64,000 nt of DNA, from assembly GCA_043720395.1 (NCBI GenBank), contig JAYSSR010000083.1, forward strand, positions 1-64,000, written 5' to 3'. This document shows positions 1-7,229 of this stretch, piece after piece; position 1 is the stretch's first letter; each line of letters starts with the position of its first letter. The notes under the pieces are model-generated. The model made no database searches. It was not told the origin of the DNA and saw only the letters and a list, made by a program, of their open reading frames with translations. The position numbers and the translations under genes were made by a program. The DNA comes from JANOYY01 sp043720395. Its GTDB lineage: Bacteria; Actinomycetota; Acidimicrobiia; Acidimicrobiales; JANYDT01.

Positions 1-11
1 CTGGTCGAGTC

Positions 12-554
12 GTGTCTCGTACTTTGGTCTTGGGACTGCTTTCTGCCTTGGCGATGTCGTGTTCTGATCGAACTAGTCAGCCAAAGATTCGCATCGATAC
101 GAGAGCATTCTACTTTAAGGGTAATGATATCCGTTACCCGAACATCCTGGTTCGCATGCCGAGATCGGAGGCAGCAGTGCGGACACTTTCAAGGGTCATG
201 ATTCGCTATGTGTTTGTCGACCTGGCCGGAGTCGAGCACACAGTTGCTGAAAAACAAACTGATGCGTTCAACTACCCTTCCTACATTGGGCCTGTGACGG
301 AGTTCGGAGACGACGCCTACCTGCTTTATGTTGATGCGTATATTCGGCCGAAACATCGCGAGACTTTGCTTCGTATTCTTGTTGAGGAACTCACGGAATC
401 GGGATTGTCGGTCGCGGAAGTTACCGTGCCCTCTGCGGACGATGAATCACCAATGAAGGTCGTGGGCCCGAGCGCATTCGAACTCCTCGGCGACGTCCCG
501 TATGACGGTTGGCGACCCGACGATCTTATCAATCGAACGAGCATACCGAGCTAG
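12..554 (+). CDS. putative lipoprotein of unknown function
   Basis: A 180-residue protein read from a GTG at the very edge of the window; the frame stays open upstream, so the true start may lie outside. The first 17 residues form a short hydrophobic stretch ending in LAMSC, which resembles a weak lipoprotein signal (Ala at -3, Ser at -1, Cys +1). The rest is polar and soluble-looking, with no motif I recognise. Base composition is visibly richer in A/T than the rest of the window, which could mean recent acquisition. A hairpin that could act as terminator follows 17 bases after the stop. Coding character is reasonable, function unknown. Confidence 0.55.
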   Translation: MSRTLVLGLLSALAMSCSDRTSQPKIRIDTRAFYFKGNDIRYPNILVRMPRSEAAVRTLSRVMIRYVFVDLAGVEHTVAEKQTDAFNYPSYIGPVTEFGDDAYLLYVDAYIRPKHRETLLRILVEELTESGLSVAEVTVPSADDESPMKVVGPSAFELLGDVPYDGWRPDDLINRTSIPS

Positions 555-571
555 CTATTTAGTGACCATTT

Positions 572-591
572 CTGGCCTCCTTCGAGGCCGG
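572..591 (+). terminator. short GC hairpin after first gene
   Basis: CTGGCCTC and GAGGCCGG pair (one G-T wobble) around a CTTC loop, 17 bases after the stop codon at 554. There is no clear T-run, so rho-independent function is only possible. The DNA from 592 to 695 shows nothing else I can support. Confidence 0.4.
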
Positions 592-695
592 CGTCCAGTC
601 GAACAAAGAACCAACAACCACGCGGACCCCCTCAGACAACGCTCCTCACCACCCCACACCTGCGGGATAACCGTATCGTGGGAGAATAGGTGTTG

Positions 696-854
696 ATGTC
701 GGATTCGTTTTCGGCGTTTCAGACGGGTGATGTGTCGGGTGTGGGTGCGCCGACGTATCCGGCGACAAATTTGGGTGTGCTGTATGGGGGTGAGGGTGTG
801 TTTGGTGGGTCTTCGCGATCGAGCGGGGTCCGATTCTGGGACGGAGCAACTTGA
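696..854 (+). CDS. small hypothetical ORF, possible gene remnant
   Basis: An ATG preceded by GGAGAA opens a 52-codon frame with Gly/Ser-rich composition and strong codon bias (many TCG, GGT and GTG codons). No domain is recognisable. It lies alone between the first gene and the toxin-antitoxin pair, in a 380-base stretch with no other gene, so it could be the 5' scrap of a larger lost gene. Whether it is translated cannot be judged from sequence alone. Confidence 0.3.
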   Translation: MSDSFSAFQTGDVSGVGAPTYPATNLGVLYGGEGVFGGSSRSSGVRFWDGAT

Positions 855-909
855 GAGGCGGCAGGCGGGCAGATGGAGTTCGCTGCCGCCAGTTCGTCGC
901 CCCGCAATT

Positions 910-928
910 GTATATCGATGATGTATAC
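910..928 (+). promoter_or_regulatory. palindromic operator over the -10 box of the toxin-antitoxin pair
   Basis: GTATA (910-914) and TATAC (924-928) form an inverted repeat with a 9-base centre. The right arm overlaps TATACT at 924-929, a good -10 hexamer, which lies only 7 bases before the antitoxin ATG at 937. That spacing suggests a leaderless or nearly leaderless transcript. An operator on the -10 box is what self-repression by an antitoxin or toxin-antitoxin complex would need. No good -35 is visible. Confidence 0.5.
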
Positions 929-936
929 TAAAAGGT

Positions 937-1158
937 ATGCCAGAGTTCACCACCATAAAGGTGTCAACCCGCAGTCGCGACAACCTCCGCCAGCTCGCCG
1001 CCCGTGAAGGGCGCACTCTCGACGCTCAGATAGAGGCGCTGGTACGGCGTGAACGACGACGGATCATCGGACAGCAGTTAAGTGGCGGAGGGCTCAGCTC
1101 GGAAGATTTCGCAGTCCTGAATGCCTCGGCGAGCGATGTTGACGATGCGTGCCGGTGA
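937..1158 (+). CDS. antitoxin, ribbon-helix-helix type
   Basis: A 73-residue protein. The N-terminus begins with a beta-strand-like TTIKVSTRSRD followed by helices containing the pattern LRQLAAREGRTLDAQI, typical of ribbon-helix-helix antitoxins (CopG/MazE-like) that bind DNA as dimers and neutralise a partner toxin with an acidic C-terminus. The downstream toxin gene overlaps its last 14 bases, so the two are translationally coupled. Auto-repression through the palindrome just upstream is likely. The subfamily cannot be fixed without alignment. Confidence 0.75.
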   Translation: MPEFTTIKVSTRSRDNLRQLAAREGRTLDAQIEALVRRERRRIIGQQLSGGGLSSEDFAVLNASASDVDDACR

Positions 1159-1468
1159 AGTGCTGCGCGTCGACTTCGGTTCTCCGGCTCGCGGCGAGCC
1201 GGGGTTTGTCCGACCCGCCGTGGTCGTGACTTCCGACGATGTACTGGAGTATCGGCAGGCGGCGATTGTGGTGGTGCCGTGCACGACGACGACCAGAGGC
1301 TGGCTTACCGAGGTCGAGCTGGAGGGGTTCGGTGTGGTCCAGGCACACCTCCCGACGTCGATCAGCGTGGATCGGATCGTGGAGTCAACGGACACAAACG
1401 TTGGGCCCGTCGTACTTCGCCAGATCCGCGAGCTGATCGCTGAACTGCTGGAGATTTCGACAACCTAG
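1145..1468 (+). CDS. MazF/PemK-family toxin (endoribonuclease)
   Basis: A 107-residue protein with the MazF/PemK layout: an N-terminal GEVLRVDFG strand, then RPAVVVTSDD, the PCTTTTRG core and a C-terminal helix after RIVES. Family members cleave mRNA, often at short sequence motifs, until bound by the cognate antitoxin. I chose the ATG at 1145, directly before RAGEV. A second ATG at 1136 and a longer frame from 1121 are possible but would increase the overlap with the antitoxin gene. A second, unrelated-looking MazF pair lies at 6.5-7.1 kb. Confidence 0.8.
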   Translation: MRAGEVLRVDFGSPARGEPGFVRPAVVVTSDDVLEYRQAAIVVVPCTTTTRGWLTEVELEGFGVVQAHLPTSISVDRIVESTDTNVGPVVLRQIRELIAELLEISTT

Positions 1469-1544
1469 ACCGACGGCGGGCATGGCTGTTCGTGATCGAG
1501 AGGGGTCGAACTCGGGCGGATCGATCCGAAAGCATGTCCGCCGC

Positions 1545-2741
1545 CTACTCGCCGTACGCGTGCAGGGGCATCATCCGGCGCATGAACTCGTCGAACAAGG
1601 GAACCGTGAAAGCGGTGTCGCCGTGATTCGGACTCCACACCATCCCTTTGGCCAGGAGGGTGGCGCGAAGAGGTGCCACGGTCGTGACCTTGCGGCCGAG
1701 CAGGTCGGCGATGTCGCCCGACCGGTGCGGGCCCGGGCCCAGCTCAGCCATAGCTCGCAGGTATCGCTTCTCTGACGGCGTAAGGCGATCGAAGCGAACA
1801 CGGAAGAAGCTCTCGTCGAGGCTGGCGATCGCGATGGGCGTCGCCGTCAAAACATCCCCGACGCGAATCGGCGATTTTGCCGCAACGTCCCACGTCTGCT
1901 TGCCCCATTGTTGGAGGAAATACGGGTAGCCGTGAGTGATTCGGATGATTTCCTCGATAGCGTCATCGTCGATTCTCGTGGACTCGGAGTGAATCGGCTT
2001 GCGGATCGCGTCACGCGCGGCGTCGTGTCCGAGAGGTCCGATGACGGGATAGTCGAACAGCCGCTCGGCGTAGGACTTCGCTCGACCCATCTGGCCGGGC
2101 AGTTGGGGAAGCCCGGCACCGAACAACGCGATAGGCAGCGACCGCTGAGCGCAGCGATGCAGGGCCATGATGAGCGACGCCAACTGATCCTCCTCCACGT
2201 GCTGGAGTTCGTCCATGAACAGGACGAGGCCGGAGTCGGCTTGCTTCGCTGCCTCCCCGGCTGCCTCAAGCAACGTCTGAAGATCCTGGTCGAGGTCGCC
2301 GTTGTCGGCGAGACCTGGTTCCGGTTCGTAGTCGACGCCTACCTCGATGTCTCCGAATTTGATCTTCAGCCCGCGAGCGAATCCGGCGAGTGCGCGCAAC
2401 GCGTGGACCGCGACGTCGCGTGTCTTCGCCTGTCTGCTCATCTTGAGCAGCACGACCCGCAATTGTGGTGCCAATAGTGCCGGTAGCGACCTGTTTTCGG
2501 GGGCGTCGATGCGAATGGTGAACAAGCCCCGCGATTCGGCGTCTTCCCGAATGCGATCGAGCAAGACCGTTTTGCCGACGCCACGAAGCCCGATGAGCAA
2601 CATGCTTTTCGCGGGGCGTCCACGCAGCATCCGCTCCACCGAAATCGTTGCAGTGCCGAGGAGGTCCTCGCGCCCCGCAAGCTCCGGGGGCGGCGTGCCT
2701 GCGCCCGGGTTGAACGGGTTGGAAATCGGGTCCACGACCAA
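1545..2741 (-). CDS. P-loop ATPase with C-terminal winged helix (Orc1/STAND-like)
   Basis: About 396-398 residues. Walker A GLRGVGKT lies near residue 50 and Walker B LVLFMDELQH near residue 175. Sensor-like segments follow, and the C-terminus (LTPSEKRYLRAM, then GDIADLLGRKVTTV) resembles a winged helix-turn-helix. This organisation matches archaeal-ATPase/Orc1-like AAA+ proteins of actinobacteria, often of unknown role. The first in-frame start is TTG at 2741; a GTG at 2735 sits 8 bases after a minus-strand TATAAA (2749-2744) and would suit a leaderless mRNA. It stands alone, convergent with the MazEF pair and divergent from the monooxygenase fusion. A strong operator lies just upstream. Confidence 0.7.
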   Translation of the reverse strand: MVVDPISNPFNPGAGTPPPELAGREDLLGTATISVERMLRGRPAKSMLLIGLRGVGKTVLLDRIREDAESRGLFTIRIDAPENRSLPALLAPQLRVVLLKMSRQAKTRDVAVHALRALAGFARGLKIKFGDIEVGVDYEPEPGLADNGDLDQDLQTLLEAAGEAAKQADSGLVLFMDELQHVEEDQLASLIMALHRCAQRSLPIALFGAGLPQLPGQMGRAKSYAERLFDYPVIGPLGHDAARDAIRKPIHSESTRIDDDAIEEIIRITHGYPYFLQQWGKQTWDVAAKSPIRVGDVLTATPIAIASLDESFFRVRFDRLTPSEKRYLRAMAELGPGPHRSGDIADLLGRKVTTVAPLRATLLAKGMVWSPNHGDTAFTVPLFDEFMRRMMPLHAYGE

Positions 2742-2751
2742 AGTTTATACA

Positions 2752-2785
2752 GAAGTTATTGAAGTTACGAAATTTCAGTAACTTC
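2752..2785 (-). promoter_or_regulatory. three-half-site operator upstream of the ATPase gene
   Basis: GAAGTTAC (2761-2768) and GTAACTTC (2778-2785) are a perfect 8-bp inverted repeat with a 9-base spacer. A further direct half-site, GAAGTTAT, lies at 2752-2759. The array starts 3 bases upstream of the minus-strand -10-like TATAAA (2749-2744) and would cover the -35 region of the ATPase promoter. Repression, possibly by the ATPase's own winged helix, is an inference. Confidence 0.6.
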
Positions 2786-2925
2786 CCAAAGGTAGGTATA
2801 AATCGCCGGGTCGGTCGTCGCGAGGCCGTCGTCGGCGGACGCTTTGCCGTCGGGGCGCAATGTTCCCTACGGTGACACCACGCGCGGAACGCACCGCCCG
2901 CGCGAAGCAACTGAGGGAGCGTAAT

Positions 2926-5529
2926 ATGAGCGCGACAGCAACTACCACCACACCAGGAGCGTCAGACACGACCGACGTGCTCGACGTGGTCGTTGTCGGT
3001 GCGGGCTTCGCCGGGCTCTACCTGCTCAAGCGACTGCGAGACCACGGCTTTCGCGCCCAGGGACTTGAGGCGGGCGACGACGTTGGCGGCACGTGGTACT
3101 GGAACCGCTATCCCGGTGCGCGCTGTGACGTCGAGTCGCTCGACTACTCCTACACGTGGGACCCGGAGCTGGCCAAGGAGTGGACGTGGTCGGAGAAGTA
3201 CGCGCCGCAGCCGGAGATTCTGCGTTACCTCCAGTTCGTGGCCGAAAAGCACGATCTGCGGCGTGACATTTCGTTCAACACCCGCGCCGACAAAGCGGTC
3301 TGGAACGCCGCCGAAAACTTCTGGCACATCACCACCAGCAACGGCGAACTCCGAGCGAGGCACTACGTGATGGCCACGGGGTGCCTGTCGGTGCCGAAGG
3401 AGGTCGACATCAACGGCACGGACCGGTTCACAGGTGCGAAGTACTGGACCAGCCGTTGGCCGCACGAGGGCGTCGACTTCACGGGCATGCGTGTCGGCGT
3501 CATCGGTACGGGCTCGTCGGCGATCCAGTCGATCCCGCTGATCGCGAAACAGGCAAGCGCGCTTACGATCTTCCAGCGGACGCCGAACTTCTCGATCCCC
3601 GCCCACAACGGCCAGCTCCGTGCCGACAAGCGAGCCGAATTTGACTTCGACCCAGCGGCATACAACGCGGCTGCGCGCGCCTCGGGTGCAGGCGTCCCAG
3701 TGGCCATACCCACGATAAGCGCGCTTCTGACACCGGCGGAGGAGCGTGAAGCTGCCTTCGAGAAGGCATGGGCTCGCGGCGGCATCATCGAGTTCCTCAG
3801 CACCTACAACGACACCCGCACCGTGATGGCAGCCAACGGCCTGGAGGCGGAGTTCGTCCGGAACAAGATCCGATCCGTCGTGAACGACCCGGAGATCGCC
3901 GAGACGCTCTGCCCAAAGGACTACCCGATCGGCTCCAAGCGTCTGTGCGTCGACACGGGCTACTACGAGACGTACAACCTGCCGCACGTGCATCTCGTCG
4001 ACCTCCGCAAGCACCCGATCACCACGATCACGGAGTCGGGCGTGGACGCTGGCGGCGAGTCCTTCGAGTTCGACGCCATCGTATTCGCCACAGGGTTCGA
4101 CGCCATGACCGGCGCGATGGCCAGCGTCGACATCAGCGGCCGTGAGGGAGCGACGCTGAAGGACGAATGGTCAGCCGGCCCGATGACGTATTTAGGTCTT
4201 ATGGCCCACAAGTTCCCGAACCTTTACATGGTTACTGGCCCTGGAAGCCCGTCGGTTCTGTCGAATATGGTCATTTCGATCGAGCAGCACGTCGACTGGA
4301 TCACCGACTGTCTGCTCCACCTTCGTTCCGAGGGACTCGACACGATCGAGCCGACACCGACCGCCGTGGTCGGCTGGGTGCGTCACGTCAACGAATTCGC
4401 GGGCCTCACGCTGATGACGGAGACCAACTCCTGGTACATGGGCGCGAACGTGCCGGGCAAGCCACGTGTGTTCCTGCCATACCCGGGTGGTGTCGGCCGT
4501 TACCGGGCAACCTGCGATTCCGTGGTGGCGCGCGACTACCTCGGGTTCACCCGTACCGGGGCCGCCGGCACGCGTTGCAACGACGGCGAGATCGAGCGTC
4601 TCAAGCCGGACGTTGCGATCTTCCTGGAGACGTTCGCGGCAATGAATCTGCCGCCGCTGGAGTCGATGAGTGCCGCCGATGCCCGTGCGTTCAGCGAGGC
4701 TGGAGCGGCGCTGCGCCCGGTCGGCCCCGACGTCGGTTCGATTGTTGATGGGACGCTGCCCGGTCCCGCCGGGGACCTCGCGTATCGCCTGTATCGCCCG
4801 GCCTCGCCCGGCCCGCATCCGGTCATCGTGTACTTCCACGGTGGCGGTTGGGTGCTCGGTAGTGCGGTGTCCGACGATCCCTTCTGCCGCGATCTCTGCG
4901 GACGCACGGACGCGCTCGTCGTGTCCGTCGACTACCGCCACGCTCCCGTCGATCGCTTTCCCGCAGCAGCCGACGACGCTTTCGCGGCGTTGCAATGGGC
5001 GGTGTCGAACGCGGCGTCGTTGGGCGGCGATGCCACCCGCGTCCTGGTCGCAGGCTGGAGCGCGGGCGCAAATCTTGCCGCGGTCGTCGCGCAATCCGCC
5101 CGTCACGCTGGCGGCCCGGCGTTGGCCGGACAGCTCCTCATCACGCCGGTGACGGACGGTGTCGAGATGCACCCGTCGAAGACCGAGAACGCCTCTGGCT
5201 ACTTCCTCACCGCATCGTTGATGGACTGGTTCTGGGACCACTATGCCGACGAGGCCGACCGCTCGAACCCGAAGGCGTCACCGCTGCGGGCGGCGTCGTT
5301 GGCAGGTCTCCCGCCAGCGGTCGTGGTCACGTGCGAGTTCGACCCGCTGCGCGACGAGGGCAACGCGTATGCAGCGGCGCTCTCTGGCGCTGGGGTGGCG
5401 GTCACCCACATCCCCGCAGCCGGGCACGTGCACACGTCCTTGCACGCGGTCGACGTCCTCCCGTCGGGCGTTCCGGTCCGCGCAGCCATCGCGGCGGCAC
5501 TCGCGCCGTTGCTCCGCCCCGCCATGTGA
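2926..5529 (+). CDS. flavin monooxygenase (Baeyer-Villiger type) fused to an esterase
   Basis: An 867-residue fusion; ATG 2926 is chosen because AGGGAG lies 6 bases upstream. Residues about 15-540 are a class B flavin monooxygenase: FAD-binding GAGFAG near residue 25, the long BVMO fingerprint GGTWYWNRYPGARCD, and a second dinucleotide site GTGSSA near 190. The short fingerprint FxGxxxHxxxW reads FTGAKYWTSRW, with Trp (3445-3447) where His is expected. Residues about 555-867 are an HSL-type alpha/beta hydrolase: oxyanion HGGGW, nucleophile GWSAG, Asp in DPLRDE and His in AGHVH. The likely logic is ketone to ester to alcohol plus acid in one chain. Substrate unknown. Confidence 0.85.
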   Translation: MSATATTTTPGASDTTDVLDVVVVGAGFAGLYLLKRLRDHGFRAQGLEAGDDVGGTWYWNRYPGARCDVESLDYSYTWDPELAKEWTWSEKYAPQPEILRYLQFVAEKHDLRRDISFNTRADKAVWNAAENFWHITTSNGELRARHYVMATGCLSVPKEVDINGTDRFTGAKYWTSRWPHEGVDFTGMRVGVIGTGSSAIQSIPLIAKQASALTIFQRTPNFSIPAHNGQLRADKRAEFDFDPAAYNAAARASGAGVPVAIPTISALLTPAEEREAAFEKAWARGGIIEFLSTYNDTRTVMAANGLEAEFVRNKIRSVVNDPEIAETLCPKDYPIGSKRLCVDTGYYETYNLPHVHLVDLRKHPITTITESGVDAGGESFEFDAIVFATGFDAMTGAMASVDISGREGATLKDEWSAGPMTYLGLMAHKFPNLYMVTGPGSPSVLSNMVISIEQHVDWITDCLLHLRSEGLDTIEPTPTAVVGWVRHVNEFAGLTLMTETNSWYMGANVPGKPRVFLPYPGGVGRYRATCDSVVARDYLGFTRTGAAGTRCNDGEIERLKPDVAIFLETFAAMNLPPLESMSAADARAFSEAGAALRPVGPDVGSIVDGTLPGPAGDLAYRLYRPASPGPHPVIVYFHGGGWVLGSAVSDDPFCRDLCGRTDALVVSVDYRHAPVDRFPAAADDAFAALQWAVSNAASLGGDATRVLVAGWSAGANLAAVVAQSARHAGGPALAGQLLITPVTDGVEMHPSKTENASGYFLTASLMDWFWDHYADEADRSNPKASPLRAASLAGLPPAVVVTCEFDPLRDEGNAYAAALSGAGVAVTHIPAAGHVHTSLHAVDVLPSGVPVRAAIAAALAPLLRPAM

Positions 5530-5594
5530 CGCGGAGCAAAAACGGCACGACACCGCCGCGTCAGCATCCGCAGGTCACCGAATGGCGGACCGAA

Positions 5595-5990
5595 CTACTT
5601 CGCCACCCGAGGCGGGCGGCGGCCCTCGGAAGACCGCATGCCCCGCCACTCGGCCGGGTCGATCGACTCCTCGGGCACGCCGAGGCGCTCGAACATTGCA
5701 GTGGTGGCCGAGCACACTGAGTCGACGCTGTCATTCGGGACCGGATGGGCGGCCCGGTCGGTCGCCCAACGCGACATGATCCCAGCCAGCTCGTCGAACC
5801 GTTCAACAACCGCACCAAGCGCCGAGCGTTGTTCGGGCCCGTCGAGCGCCGCCGCTGCAAGAGCAGCGTCGAGGCGTCGCATCAAAGCGTGCACCACGGT
5901 CGAACGTACGGGCTCTGCCTGGGCATAGCGAACAAGCGCAGACCGCAGACACCAACCATCGGTGAGGATGGTGTCTGCGTACAGCGTCAT
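5595..5990 (-). CDS. hypothetical helical protein
   Basis: A 131-residue, mostly helical, Ala/Arg-rich protein with no recognised domain. The start at 5990 gives a protein beginning MTLYADTIL and leaves 34 bases after the VOC gene stop. Upstream in the same frame the sequence overlaps the VOC gene and looks out-of-frame in character, and the ribosome-binding site is weak. It may form a two-gene operon with the VOC protein. It faces the monooxygenase fusion convergently. Confidence 0.45.
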   Translation of the reverse strand: MTLYADTILTDGWCLRSALVRYAQAEPVRSTVVHALMRRLDAALAAAALDGPEQRSALGAVVERFDELAGIMSRWATDRAAHPVPNDSVDSVCSATTAMFERLGVPEESIDPAEWRGMRSSEGRRPPRVAK

Positions 5991-6024
5991 CGGATCGGGC
6001 TTGGCCACCTGGAGAGTCCGGACT

Positions 6025-6477
6025 TCAGCCTTGCGGGAGGTTGCCGTCGCCGTAGTGGTTGAACATCCAGCGGACGCCGAAACGGTCGAGACACGTCCCC
6101 CAAAGTGCGCCCCAGAACATGTCGGCAAGGGGTGAGCAGTCGGTCGCGCCGTCGGAGAGCAGCACATAGAGACGCTCGGTCTCCTCTCGAGTGTCGGGTT
6201 CCAGGTTGATCGTGGTGTTGTTACCGATCGCGAGCTTGTGGCCCATCGACTCGACCATGTCGGTCGCCATGAGCACGTGTCCTGCCAGAATCGGCAGCTC
6301 GATGTGCATAATCATGCGCTTCTCTGCATCAGACAGCTGCGGTGCGTCCGGGTCGGCGGGACCATCGCCGAGCCGCATCATGGGTCCGGTGTAGTCAGTT
6401 CCGAACACCGTCTTGTAGAACTCGAAGGCATGTTCGGTGTTGCCCTGGAAGTTCAAATACGTACTGACTCGTGCCAT
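6025..6477 (-). CDS. PhnB-like VOC (glyoxalase-fold) protein
   Basis: A 150-residue protein that begins VSTYLNFQGNTEHAFEFYKT and contains MIMHIELPI..GHVLMATD and a C-terminal WG..FGVRWMFN. This order is characteristic of the PhnB/DUF1428-like branch of the vicinal oxygen chelate superfamily (old name 3-demethylubiquinone methyltransferase-like). Members bind a metal or small ligand and the exact reaction is usually unknown. Length is normal for the family. AGGA lies 5 bases upstream of the ATG (minus-strand AAAGGATGCCCTC before the start). Function beyond the fold is not inferable. Confidence 0.8.
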   Translation of the reverse strand: MARVSTYLNFQGNTEHAFEFYKTVFGTDYTGPMMRLGDGPADPDAPQLSDAEKRMIMHIELPILAGHVLMATDMVESMGHKLAIGNNTTINLEPDTREETERLYVLLSDGATDCSPLADMFWGALWGTCLDRFGVRWMFNHYGDGNLPQG

Positions 6478-6534
6478 GAGGGCATCCTTTCGTGGTCGGG
6501 CTCGTGAGCGTACCGTGCGGCACTCGGCCGCGAT

Positions 6535-6873
6535 TCAGTAGTCGAGCAGACGCTTCACGACGGTTTCAACGTTGTTGGATTGGGCGAGCGTGACGACGCC
6601 GAGCCGGGCGCGCAGCCGCTTTCGGCTGATCGAACGGATCATCTCGCATTGCACGTAGCTGACGTTGTCGAGCCCGTTCGCGAAGTCCGGTTCGATCTCG
6701 ACGTGAAAGGAAATGGCGCGGCAGGTTGTCGTGAGTGGAGCGACAATCACGAACGGAAGGCTGTCGCCGAACAAGCGTGAGGGTCCAAGCACGAGCGCTG
6801 GCCGGTGGTTCGCGGGTTCGGCCGGGACCGGCTCGCCGAAATCAACGGACCAGATCTCATCAGGAGATGCCAT
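6535..6873 (-). CDS. MazF/PemK-family toxin, second module
   Basis: A 112-residue protein starting MASPDEIWSVDFGEPVP, with the MazF-family strand order: WSVDFG, NHRPALVLG, VIVAPLTTT and a C-terminal CEMIRSISRKRL. These match endoribonuclease toxins. The ATG at 6873 overlaps the last 14 bases of the upstream antitoxin gene, the same arrangement as the module at 0.9-1.5 kb. Sequence similarity between the two toxins looks low outside the core, so they are probably independent acquisitions rather than a duplication. Confidence 0.8.
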   Translation of the reverse strand: MASPDEIWSVDFGEPVPAEPANHRPALVLGPSRLFGDSLPFVIVAPLTTTCRAISFHVEIEPDFANGLDNVSYVQCEMIRSISRKRLRARLGVVTLAQSNNVETVVKRLLDY

Positions 6874-7090
6874 CGGAGACCGAGAGGTCGAACTCCGCCA
6901 CGTAGGTGGCCCAGGCCTTCGGGTCGGAGCGAAGGGCATCGAGCTCCGTGCGAACCGTCTCTGCGAACTGCGCTCGCTCGAGCGCCTCCGTCGCCTGACC
7001 GATCACTTCGACGAGTTGGCGTCCACTGGCGCGACTAATCCGGAGCAACCGCTCGTGGACGCTTCTCTCGACGCGAATCGTTGTCGTCAT
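6860..7090 (-). CDS. antitoxin, ribbon-helix-helix-like, second module
   Basis: A 76-residue protein beginning MTTTIRVERSVHERLLRIS, a beta-strand followed by a helix, as in ribbon-helix-helix antitoxins, with an acidic C-terminus suited to toxin binding. It precedes and overlaps the MazF-type toxin gene. The ATG at 7090 is preferred over an upstream GTG at 7099. Two copies of GTCTACA lie just upstream and may be operator half-sites. Confidence 0.7.
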   Translation of the reverse strand: MTTTIRVERSVHERLLRISRASGRQLVEVIGQATEALERAQFAETVRTELDALRSDPKAWATYVAEFDLSVSDGIS

Positions 7091-7107
7091 TCCATTCACA
7101 CCACACT

Positions 7108-7137
7108 GTCTACACCCATGCTTGCGTTTAGTCTACA
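7108..7137 (-). promoter_or_regulatory. direct repeat GTCTACA upstream of antitoxin
   Basis: GTCTACA occurs at 7108-7114 and again at 7131-7137, 23 bases apart (about two helical turns) and 18 bases upstream of the antitoxin ATG. Same-face spacing suggests binding sites for a regulator such as the antitoxin itself. This is an inference from position and spacing. Confidence 0.4.
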
Positions 7138-7229
7138 GAGTGACGAGTAGTCCCGGCCGGACGTTGCTCGACGGTCACCCGGGCCGCCAAGTTCGCTCCG
7201 AACGGTGCCCCGCCTCTAGCCTCCGCCCC

